The translations under genes were made by a program, and so were the position numbers. Positions 31,598 through 38,465 of a DNA stretch of 64,000 nucleotides are shown piece by piece; position 1 is the stretch's first letter, and each line of letters opens with the position of its first letter. The notes beneath the pieces are model-generated. The model was not told the DNA's origin. It searched no databases and saw only the letters and a list, made by a program, of their open reading frames with translations. Source of the DNA: Leifsonia sp. Leaf264 (lineage in GTDB: Bacteria; Actinomycetota; Actinomycetes; Actinomycetales; Microbacteriaceae); contig NZ_LMMR01000005.1 of assembly GCF_001422325.1 (NCBI RefSeq), forward strand, positions 248,001-312,000, in the 5' to 3' direction.

Positions 31598-31609
31598 TGG
31601 CATGTGGCG
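31598..31609 (-). promoter_or_regulatory. Dispersed motif, second form
   Basis: CGCCACATGCCA on the minus strand, six bases before the ATG at 31591. Confidence 0.45.
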
Positions 31610-31622
31610 GCGGCGACGTTCG

Positions 31623-31862
31623 TCAGTCGGATGGCTGCTTCGTGCGGCGTCGCTTGTCGCGCGCGTCTAGGAGGTGGAGTATGCCGGATAGAGCGCCGAC
31701 CGCCGTGGCGAACATCAATATGGCGATGCACACATGACCGAACCGCGCCCACCTCTCAACTCCATTGTCCACCGCCGTGACCCACACCACCGAGACCACT
31801 GTGAATACGATCGATGCGATCTGGACGGCGAACATGATCACGACGTTTGTGCGGTCGATCAT
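31623..31862 (-). CDS. Small two-helix membrane protein
   Basis: 79 residues with two hydrophobic helices (about 8-30 and 43-65) and a basic C-terminal tail (DARDKRRRTKQ). ATG overlaps the stop of the AI-2E-type permease gene (ATGA), so it is probably made with it. Confidence 0.75.
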   Translation of the reverse strand: MIDRTNVVIMFAVQIASIVFTVVSVVWVTAVDNGVERWARFGHVCIAILMFATAVGALSGILHLLDARDKRRRTKQPSD

Positions 31863-32980
31863 GCGTCCACCTCCGTGATCGCGAGCTCTGCAGTCGACGC
31901 TGTCTCGGAGTCGGTAGGTTCCGAAGGCGCTGCGCTATCGGTCCCGGTCAGGTACTTCCCGACTACGTTGACGACAGCAGCAACCGGGACGGCGAACAAC
32001 GCTCCGGGGATCCCGGCGACCAACGATCCGACAGCGACTGCCAGGACGACGGCTAGCGGGTGGACCTTGACGGCGTTGCCCATGACCAACGGCTGCAGGA
32101 TGTGTCCTTCGAGCTGCTGGACGGCGATGATCACGACCAGCATCCACAGGGCGATCCACGGTCCGGAATACAGCAGGGCGAGGATGACGGCGACGGCGCC
32201 GGCGACGAGGGCGCCGACGACGGGGATGAAAGCTCCCATGAACACGAGGATGGCGATGGGGACGGCCATCGGGACGCCGAGGAGGGCGGCGCCGAGGCCG
32301 ATGCCGAGCGCGTCGATTCCGGCGACGAGAACCTGGATCTTCGCGAAGCTGCTGAGGGTGGCCCAGGCCACCTTGCCGGCGCCGTCAGCTTTCGTGCGAG
32401 CTCGAGCGGGGAACAGGGTGACGATCCACGACCAGATGCGGGGCCCGTCGATGAGGATGAACAGCAGGGTGAAGAACGCGAGTGCGAGGCCGACGCCGAC
32501 ATGGCCGACGCCGGAACCGACAGACATGGCGCCGGACAGCAGCGCGCTGGAGTCGGACTGAACGGCATCGACGGCTGAGTCGACGTACCCGTTGATCTCA
32601 GTGTTGGTGAGGCCGAGCGGGGAGTCGTGGAGGAACACCTTCACGGAGTCCCAGAACTCGACGGCGCGGCCGGCGACGTCGCGGGAGCCGCGGATGATCT
32701 GGATGACCGCGACCGTCACCAGGCCGCCGAGGATCAGGACGGTCCCGCCGAGGGTGGCGGTCACTGCAGCCCATGCTGGCCAGCGCTTCCGCTTCAGGAA
32801 CCCGACGACGGGGACGAGGAGGGAGCCGAGGAGGATGGCGATGAGTACCGGGATGACGATCTCGGACAGCTTCGCGAGGCCCCACATTGCTGCGGCGGCC
32901 GCGGCGACGATCACGAGGATCCGCCACGCCCAGGACGCGGCAGCTTGGACCGGTGTGGGGACGGGGTGCGGGGTGCTCAT
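31859..32980 (-). CDS. AI-2E family membrane permease
   Basis: 373 residues with about eight membrane helices. The family signature QQLEGHILQPLVMGNAVKVH ... GIPGALFAVPVAAVVNVV near the C-terminus, the central amphipathic part (SVKVFLHDSPLGLTNTEING) and GAFIPVVGALVAG identify the AI-2E/UPF0118 family. Members export small molecules or ions such as autoinducer-2 or sodium; which substrate is used here cannot be read. The C-terminus ends in a Ser/Thr/Glu-rich tail. ATG 32980 follows GAGG, with the dispersed motif close upstream. Confidence 0.9.
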   Translation of the reverse strand: MSTPHPVPTPVQAAASWAWRILVIVAAAAAAMWGLAKLSEIVIPVLIAILLGSLLVPVVGFLKRKRWPAWAAVTATLGGTVLILGGLVTVAVIQIIRGSRDVAGRAVEFWDSVKVFLHDSPLGLTNTEINGYVDSAVDAVQSDSSALLSGAMSVGSGVGHVGVGLALAFFTLLFILIDGPRIWSWIVTLFPARARTKADGAGKVAWATLSSFAKIQVLVAGIDALGIGLGAALLGVPMAVPIAILVFMGAFIPVVGALVAGAVAVILALLYSGPWIALWMLVVIIAVQQLEGHILQPLVMGNAVKVHPLAVVLAVAVGSLVAGIPGALFAVPVAAVVNVVGKYLTGTDSAAPSEPTDSETASTAELAITEVDA

Positions 32981-32987
32981 GCCTCAT

Positions 32988-32999
32988 GGGCATGTGGCG
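32988..32999 (-). promoter_or_regulatory. Dispersed motif, second form
   Basis: CGCCACATGCCC on the minus strand, seven bases before the ATG of the permease gene. Confidence 0.5.
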
Positions 33000-33011
33000 G
33001 AGCGTCTCAGC

Positions 33012-33413
33012 TCAGCGTCCGGTGTCGCCGTGTCGCTCCACCCACATCCGGCACAGCTGCCCGTAGTTCTCGATGACGTAGATGCTGGGGGCGGAGCGGT
33101 CCATGGTGGCTTTCATCGCGGCCGCCCATAGTTGTTTCTGGACGGCCGGTGGCGGTGGAGCTCCGACGCCACGGACGGCTTGCTCGGTGATGTGTTGACG
33201 TTCGGCGCGGTTCATCAGCTTGATGACGACGTACAGGACCAAGCCAGCGATGGTGAGACCCCACCCCCACGCCCATATAACCGGACCTCCACCGAAAGCT
33301 GCGATCAGCAGCAAGACGACGCCCGCGGCTTGCAACATGAGCACGAGAAGTCCGAACACGGACCTCCCGACCCCTCCTCTGCGCGCTGGTTCGGGTTGGG
33401 TCTGATGCGTCAT
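33012..33413 (-). CDS. Two-helix membrane protein
   Basis: 133 residues. Transmembrane segments at about 20-40 (VFGLLVLMLQAAGVVLLLIA) and 46-66 (VIWAWGWGLTIAGLVLYVVI), then a cytoplasmic helical tail. ATG 33413 has AAGGAC upstream. No family recognised. The gap before it holds two hairpins (33478-33497 is the stronger). Confidence 0.78.
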   Translation of the reverse strand: MTHQTQPEPARRGGVGRSVFGLLVLMLQAAGVVLLLIAAFGGGPVIWAWGWGLTIAGLVLYVVIKLMNRAERQHITEQAVRGVGAPPPPAVQKQLWAAAMKATMDRSAPSIYVIENYGQLCRMWVERHGDTGR

Positions 33414-33477
33414 TGCGGGGTGTCCTTCCCTCGTCCGAAAGGTACCGAGACGGAAGGGACCAGCGCCTGTCCCCTTT

Positions 33478-33497
33478 CCGGGGGCACGATCCCCCGG
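33478..33497 (-). terminator. Possible terminator or attenuator hairpin
   Basis: CCGGGGG (33478-33484) pairs with CCCCCGG (33491-33497). It follows the stop at 33505 on the minus strand but lacks a T-run; a second imperfect stem (AAGGGAC/GTCCCCTT) follows. Confidence 0.4.
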
Positions 33498-33504
33498 CAG
33501 TGAC

Positions 33505-34257
33505 TCAGGTTCCCGGCAGCTGCTCGGTCGTCGGCACCGGCGCAGGCCGGTCCGGGTCCGAAGCCAGCAGCCGCTGCATGAGCTCGTCCCGGCTGATGCC
33601 GAGCGCCGCGGCGGTCTGCAGGATCTCCTCGTCGAGGGTCGGCATGACAGGAAGGCCGTCAGCGACGGGGTCGCGGAGGAACAGTGCGGTGACAGGAACG
33701 ACGATGGTGCCGAGAGCGGCGAGGATCCACAGGACTGCCATGGCGCGGGCGTACCCTTCGGACCAAACATCGGGAGTGATGACGATGAGGGCGCCCATTC
33801 CGTACAGCAGCCCGATGGTCGCGTAGGTGGTGCGGAGCCCGTACTTGACGAACGGGCGGGTGCGGCCGCCGAGCAACGCCAGCAGGTTGATGTTCACCAG
33901 GGCGGCGGAGAGGATCGCGGCAATCAGGAAGGTCTTCCAGACGAACTCCCACTGCCACACGTCAGCGTTCCAGATGCAGATCAGACCCAGGATGAGCGCC
34001 AGACCGGCTTCGTACAGGCCGACGGAGGGGCTCCACCTGACACGGCGGGCCGGCGCCAGGTGCGCGAGGGCAGCCACGCCGAACGAACCGACGAGAGCGG
34101 TGGTTCCGAGGATTCGTGTGCGGGTTTCGTCGAAGTCGCCCGTCAGGATCATGGCGATGCCGACGATCGCGGTGAGGGTCAGCCCGACAGTCAGGGTGAT
34201 GATCGAAGCGCGGCGGATGCTGCGGAGCTTCGGCATGACGGCGGTGCGGATGTCCAA
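33505..34257 (-). CDS. Polytopic membrane protein
   Basis: 250 residues with six probable helices (about 18-40, 50-68, 80-97, 108-128, 142-160 and 170-192) and a cytoplasmic C-terminal tail ending in a helix LDEEILQTAAALGISRDELM. TTG at 34257 follows AGGGGG; an ATG at 34236 is the alternative. No family recognised. A leader hairpin abuts the ribosome site. Confidence 0.78.
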   Translation of the reverse strand: MDIRTAVMPKLRSIRRASIITLTVGLTLTAIVGIAMILTGDFDETRTRILGTTALVGSFGVAALAHLAPARRVRWSPSVGLYEAGLALILGLICIWNADVWQWEFVWKTFLIAAILSAALVNINLLALLGGRTRPFVKYGLRTTYATIGLLYGMGALIVITPDVWSEGYARAMAVLWILAALGTIVVPVTALFLRDPVADGLPVMPTLDEEILQTAAALGISRDELMQRLLASDPDRPAPVPTTEQLPGT

Positions 34258-34266
34258 CAGGTCCCC

Positions 34267-34288
34267 CTCGAACGACGTGGTCGTCGAG
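34267..34288 (-). promoter_or_regulatory. Leader hairpin next to ribosome site
   Basis: CTCG-ACGAC (34267-34276 with one bulged A) pairs with GTCGT-CGAG (34280-34288). On the minus strand the AGGGGG ribosome site of the 33505 gene begins at the stem's 3' edge, so folding could limit translation. Confidence 0.4.
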
Positions 34289-34289
34289 A

Positions 34290-34301
34290 GGGCATGTGGC
34301 G
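34290..34301 (-). promoter_or_regulatory. Dispersed motif, second form
   Basis: CGCCACATGCCC on the minus strand, 32 bases before the TTG at 34257. Confidence 0.5.
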
Positions 34302-34327
34302 GATCTCGGCCGCCGACGTCCCCCGAG

Positions 34328-35959
34328 CTAGAGCTGCTGCTCTGGTAGGTGCGCCGGACGCTCGTGGTATCGGCCGCGGTCCGTGAGCTGTCCTGCCTGC
34401 CCAGCTCGGTAGTCGTGACGGCCAGTGCCGTCGTCAGCCAGTTCGACGTTGATGATGGAGTCGATCAGCGATGGGGTGGACATGTCGGCCGAGTCCAGAT
34501 CGGCGTAGCTCCACCCGGCCGGCATCTGGGCTGGAAGGCGAAGGCCGGGCCCTTCGCGCAGGAACGCGTTCGTCCCCCGAAGCTCCCGCCAGGCGGTGTC
34601 GAAGTCGGTGAAGTCGATCTGCCCTGCGTACCGTTGCGCGAAATCCATCACTTGCACAAGTCCGTCTGAGTTGCCGTAGTTCGTCAACCTCACCAGCCCG
34701 GACAGGTACTCGTTGCGGAGGTTGATGGGGATGATGATGCGTTGCTGGCCTGCTCGCACAAGCTCGGCGTTCATCATGATCCTGGCCGCCCGACCGTTCC
34801 CGTCGACGAACGGGTGGACCTCCGAGATCAGGAACAGCGAGTACGCGGCGCGGGTGAACGGTTCGGCAAGCTCAGCGCCGATCTCCCAGCCAGCCTTCAG
34901 TGTTTCCAGGACCTGGTCGGGGTGGACGAACTCGGTGTCGCCGGCACGGTTGGAGAGCAGCTTGTACTCGCCGGGTCGCCTCCCGGGACGGCCTTCCATG
35001 ATCGCGGCGTGGCGCCGTTTCATCGCGTCCTCGAAGTCCGCGAACGTTGTCAACGTGAGGGCCATCTCTGCCGGGTCGTTGACGATCCTGTAGGTGCCGG
35101 CGACGTCGTGGGCATCTTCCGGTCGGTCGACGGGGATCTGCCCGTCGATCGCGATCTTCGCGGCTTCCTCAACCCCGAACTCGGTGCCTTCGATGAAGTT
35201 GGAGAAGTACGCGTCGAAGAACGGCAGGTACTCCTGATTGGCTGTCGGTGTCCGCGGGCGAGGTGGCTGCTGCTTCAGATCGTCGGCGAACTTCTGGAAC
35301 AGCTTCACCCGGGCGTGGTCGTAGGGCCGGCCGGTCTTCAATGCGTTCATCAGGGTGGACGGCGAGTCGACGGACGGCCGGTCTCCGGTGGCTGCTCCGA
35401 GCGCAGCGCTGATGTCGGCGAGGCCTTCCGGTTGCGCTGACGCCGCAGCGTAACCCTCTGCATTCTTCTGGAACCTGGCCCACTGCTCCTTCGTCCTGGT
35501 CGGGGTGAGCTCGGCGATGCGGGTGTGGATCTCCTCCCTGGTGAGGGTGCGCGGCGGGCGGCCGCGGACGGCGCGGCTTGGTTTTGCGTTGTCGATGAAC
35601 CCTCGGTGTTCCGACGCCAGGTACAGGCCGCCGGATACAGGGATGTCGTCAGGCTGAGCCGCCGGACCGGACGCCGGGACGATGGTGAGCCCGGGAAGTT
35701 CAAGCGTGCGGGCGCGGGTGTGGGCGACGAACAGGTGTCCGTCGACCGGCTTCCCCGTGAAAGCGGACCGGTCGGTGATGACAGCACCAGGAAGTTCATG
35801 GCCGACGATGCGCTGCCAGTTCTCGGCGACCACTTCATCTAGCGGCCGACGCATGTCGTCGGTGTAGATTCCTTGTGCGATGCGGCGCAGCTTGCCTTGG
35901 GAGACCGCGTCGGTGCCGGCGCGGCTGCTGGGCAGGTCTTCGCTGAAGATGATCGCCAT
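34328..35959 (-). CDS. AbiEi-Fic fusion protein (AMPylase)
   Basis: 543 residues. The first 150 (LRRIAQGIYTDDMRRPLDEV ... ITDRSAF ... PGLTIVPASG) match the winged-helix/AbiEi-type antitoxin domain. The Fic domain follows, with catalytic HPFVDGNGRAAR at 382-393 and an inhibitory (S/T)xxxEG helix SNFIEG at 253-258, which makes it a self-inhibited class II Fic protein. Fic enzymes transfer AMP to Ser, Thr or Tyr of target proteins. The N-terminal DNA-binding-like domain plus 20-base operator repeats upstream suggest autoregulation. No dispersed-motif copy precedes it, marking it as independently controlled cargo. Confidence 0.88.
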   Translation of the reverse strand: MAIIFSEDLPSSRAGTDAVSQGKLRRIAQGIYTDDMRRPLDEVVAENWQRIVGHELPGAVITDRSAFTGKPVDGHLFVAHTRARTLELPGLTIVPASGPAAQPDDIPVSGGLYLASEHRGFIDNAKPSRAVRGRPPRTLTREEIHTRIAELTPTRTKEQWARFQKNAEGYAAASAQPEGLADISAALGAATGDRPSVDSPSTLMNALKTGRPYDHARVKLFQKFADDLKQQPPRPRTPTANQEYLPFFDAYFSNFIEGTEFGVEEAAKIAIDGQIPVDRPEDAHDVAGTYRIVNDPAEMALTLTTFADFEDAMKRRHAAIMEGRPGRRPGEYKLLSNRAGDTEFVHPDQVLETLKAGWEIGAELAEPFTRAAYSLFLISEVHPFVDGNGRAARIMMNAELVRAGQQRIIIPINLRNEYLSGLVRLTNYGNSDGLVQVMDFAQRYAGQIDFTDFDTAWRELRGTNAFLREGPGLRLPAQMPAGWSYADLDSADMSTPSLIDSIINVELADDGTGRHDYRAGQAGQLTDRGRYHERPAHLPEQQL

Positions 35960-35970
35960 GGGTGCCCCGG

Positions 35971-36037
35971 TTTCTGTCGGCTAAGAACCGACGATAGTAG
36001 AAACCTGTCGATTAGTGTAGAAAACCGTCAGCTAAGC
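35971..36037 (-). promoter_or_regulatory. Operator-like direct repeats upstream of the Fic gene
   Basis: GTAGAAACCTGTCGATTAGT (35998-36017) and GTAGAAAACCGTCAGCTAAG (36018-36037) are adjacent 20-base repeats, and a third CTGTCGGCTAAG core lies at 35975-35986. They sit 16-78 bases before the Fic start. AbiEi-type antitoxins bind such repeats at their own promoters. Confidence 0.65.
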
Positions 36038-36067
36038 CCGAATATTCCTTGGTGTCGGTTGCTCGGA

Positions 36068-36397
36068 TTACTTCTCGCCGGCGCGGGCGTAGTACCCGGC
36101 CAGGAACGTGTCCATCTGCTGCGACCCATATCGGGAGTCGGGGCGCTCGGATGCCCATGAGACCCACGCAGCTTCTGCTTTCGCAGTGTCGACCAGCCCG
36201 GCGCGTGCGACGTCACCCTCAGGCGTGAGCACGGCGTACCGGTACCGCTGCAGCTCATGGATGGTGAGCAGGCCGGCCTCGGCGAGCTGTCTGGCAGTCT
36301 GGATGCTCGGGCCGGTCAGCGGCACATGCGTGTCAGCGTGGACGAAACGGGTCAGCAGTTTTCGCTGGGCGGGGGTCATTTTCACAGTGGTCATCAT
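36068..36397 (-). CDS. Small winged-helix-like protein
   Basis: 109 residues. MTPAQRKLLTRFVHADTHVP ... TARQLAEAGLLTIHELQRYR ... LTPEGDVARAG looks like one winged helix ending in the LTPEG turn; the C-terminal part (AEAAWVSWASERP) is helical. Related in plan to the protein at 22859. ATG 36397 follows AAGGACACC. Confidence 0.72.
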   Translation of the reverse strand: MMTTVKMTPAQRKLLTRFVHADTHVPLTGPSIQTARQLAEAGLLTIHELQRYRYAVLTPEGDVARAGLVDTAKAEAAWVSWASERPDSRYGSQQMDTFLAGYYARAGEK

Positions 36398-36445
36398 GGT
36401 GTCCTTCCGTCAGCTTCTTCCTGGGCGGAGCTGCGCGGATCAGGG

Positions 36446-37702
36446 TCAGTAGTCGTATGAGGCGAACGGGTTGAGGATCTGCCGGCCCCAGAGACGTTGC
36501 CGCTCCCCCTCGGTCAGTTGTGCGGCGTCGGCGGCGTCCGACCATTCGGAGTGGATGACCTCGACCTGGTGGTCGATGATGTCTCTCGCTTGCTTCGATG
36601 TGAGGCCGTACACCGGTGCCGCGTCGACGCATACACGGAACTGGCTCTCCCGTTCCCCGTTGACGCCGATCGCCATGGCTTGAAATGCGGTCTCCCCTGA
36701 CCTGGGCTGTGGGCAGATGTCGTACGCCGGGGACAGGGACAGCAGTTTTCCGTCCCAGAGGGCAGCGTGGTTTCGGGCGTGGTCGTCGAAGTTGCCGACG
36801 GCGATGTTGAACACGATCCTGGCGAACAGCTCGCGGGTGTCCCGGGATGAGGCGAACCGGGCCCGGATGAGGTCGGCGAGGTCGGTGTAGGTGGCGTAGC
36901 GGGCGTTCATCTCGCCGAGTCCGAGCATGGTGAGCGCGGACACCGCCATGATTCTTTCTGTCGTCCCGGGCACACGGTCGAACCGTTCGACGAGGAGGAC
37001 GTCTTTGCCGGCGCTTCTGGTGAGGGTGGTGGGGGCGACGCTCAGTCCGACTCGGCGGGCGAGGTCCATCGCCACGGCTTCAGCTTTCACGACGGGGTAC
37101 GTGTCGGTGATCGAGGAGAACTTCGCGATCATGTGACGGCCGTTGTCGTGGATGAGTGCTTTCGGGCGGGCGCCACCGATCGAGGTGCCGTGCACGAGGG
37201 CGTCGCCGAGCGCTGTGGTGAGCGGGGTGCCTGCCTCGAGCCGTTCTGCTGCGGTCTGCAGCTCTTCCAGGCTCGCGGACTTCTGGCGTGGGACGTATTC
37301 GCGTGCGGAGGCTTGGAAGTCGATGGCGCCGAACCGGTCGGATCCGGATTCGAGCATGTAGGTGAGGATGTCGAGCTGGTCGACGTCGGTCTCCCTGGTG
37401 ACTTTCCCCAGCCGTCGGGCGAGGACGACGCGGCGTCCCCAGGCGTCGGGTGCGCCGTCGGCGAGGCAGCCGGCGAGGGTGAGGTCGCCTAGCGGGCGGA
37501 TCCTGTCCTTATTGGTCAGCGGTAGCTCTGGGAGGTACAGCGGCACGGCATCGTGAAGGCTCGGGTAGCTGCCTCCGTACGTGAAGAAGTGAGTGTCGCC
37601 GATCCGTTCGATGAGCCCGGCGACGACCGGGTCGGATGCTCCGGGGGTCCATACCCACACGAATGCTTCGGTGGGCTGGCCGGTGTTCTGCTCAGAAGTC
37701 AT
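36446..37702 (-). CDS. hipA: HipA-like serine/threonine kinase toxin
   Basis: 418 residues. HipA N-terminal subdomain (PLYLPELPLTNKDRIRPLGD), Gly-rich loop GTSIGGARPKALIH, VERFDR, catalytic loop NIAVGNFDDHARNHALLWDG-like (FNIAVGNFDDHARNHA) and metal-binding LSPAYDICPQ are all present, so the kinase looks intact. HipA kinases phosphorylate glutamyl-tRNA synthetase or other tRNA synthetases and cause growth arrest; the antitoxin HipB blocks them. Start ATG 37702 overlaps the antitoxin gene by 11 bases. Lower base bias and lack of the dispersed motif agree with independent cargo. Confidence 0.9.
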   Translation of the reverse strand: MTSEQNTGQPTEAFVWVWTPGASDPVVAGLIERIGDTHFFTYGGSYPSLHDAVPLYLPELPLTNKDRIRPLGDLTLAGCLADGAPDAWGRRVVLARRLGKVTRETDVDQLDILTYMLESGSDRFGAIDFQASAREYVPRQKSASLEELQTAAERLEAGTPLTTALGDALVHGTSIGGARPKALIHDNGRHMIAKFSSITDTYPVVKAEAVAMDLARRVGLSVAPTTLTRSAGKDVLLVERFDRVPGTTERIMAVSALTMLGLGEMNARYATYTDLADLIRARFASSRDTRELFARIVFNIAVGNFDDHARNHAALWDGKLLSLSPAYDICPQPRSGETAFQAMAIGVNGERESQFRVCVDAAPVYGLTSKQARDIIDHQVEVIHSEWSDAADAAQLTEGERQRLWGRQILNPFASYDY

Positions 37703-38021
37703 TGCGCACCGGCGCTTCCGGCATTCGGACGCTGGCGGGGAGGAGGGCGAGGCGGTCCTCGGCGCGGCGGCGGAGATCCGACACAGTGGACGGGTCTCCG
37801 TACAGCTCGACACCGACGATGGTCGCGGTTTCGAAGGCGACTCCGATCGCTACCGTGGGTTCGCCTCGTTCCACGCTCCGGAGGGTGGGGACGGAGATGC
37901 CGACTCGTTCGGATAGCTCCACTGTCGTCCACTTGCGTTCCCGGCGGGCCGCGGCGATCCGCAGCCCGAGCACACGGAGCGCCTCGCGGGTGGCTGGCGA
38001 GTAGGTGTGAGCGCGTCGCAT
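37692..38021 (-). CDS. hipB: HipB-like antitoxin, XRE-family HTH
   Basis: 109 residues. LGLRIAAARRERKWTTVELS then ERVGISVPTLRSVERGEPTV is a textbook XRE helix-turn-helix. It is followed directly by the HipA-like gene with an 11-base overlap, the usual order. ATG 38021 follows GGAGG at a long spacing. It should repress its own promoter. Confidence 0.88.
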   Translation of the reverse strand: MRRAHTYSPATREALRVLGLRIAAARRERKWTTVELSERVGISVPTLRSVERGEPTVAIGVAFETATIVGVELYGDPSTVSDLRRRAEDRLALLPASVRMPEAPVRNDF

Positions 38022-38100
38022 AGGGGCTATCCTCCGAAAATAGACTTTCGATAAAAGCCTTCACTGAAACTATATCGTCAGAAACCGATGCAGCGTAAGG
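38022..38100 (-). promoter_or_regulatory. hipBA promoter/operator region
   Basis: On the minus strand TATAGT (38073-38068) fits a -10 box with TTACGC 18 bases upstream. Between it and the start lie CTTTTATCGAAAG and CTATTTTCGG, A/T-rich near-repeats that could be HipB sites. Much more AT-rich than the surroundings. Confidence 0.5.
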
Positions 38101-38129
38101 CCGAGACGAGAACCAGTTGGCCGAACTGC

Positions 38130-38465
38130 TTACTGCTGGATCGGCTCCGCCACCCCGTACGCGCCGTGGTCGACGTGGACGGTGAGGCCCGCTTCGTTGA
38201 GCTCGGCGATGATCCTGTCGATGTTCTGGATGATCTCGTCCCGGAGTTCCGGCTTCGCCCGTCCGTAGTAGAACGGCTGGAGGAAGTCGTTGTCGATGAC
38301 GTATTCCTCGAAGTTGCCGGAGGCTTTGTCGATCGTCACGTCCAACGTGATGCCGAACTTCCCGACCCGCTTGCAGAGATACCAACGGGTGTCGACACGG
38401 TCGGTGAACCCGAGCTCGCGCATCTTCACGTCCGGGAGGACCGGGGTGTTGCCGTCGATGTTCAC
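38130..38465 (-). CDS. Hypothetical protein downstream of TnpB
   Basis: 111 residues from GTG 38465, which overlaps the TnpB stop as GTGA; GAGAGG precedes it. GKFGITLDVTIDKASGNFEE ... NDFLQPFYYGRAKPELRDEI is a compact alpha/beta protein, family not recognised. The overlap arises because the TnpB frame reads out of its element into this gene's leader; the gene itself probably belonged to an operon now interrupted by the element. Confidence 0.78.
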   Translation of the reverse strand: MNIDGNTPVLPDVKMRELGFTDRVDTRWYLCKRVGKFGITLDVTIDKASGNFEEYVIDNDFLQPFYYGRAKPELRDEIIQNIDRIIAELNEAGLTVHVDHGAYGVAEPIQQ

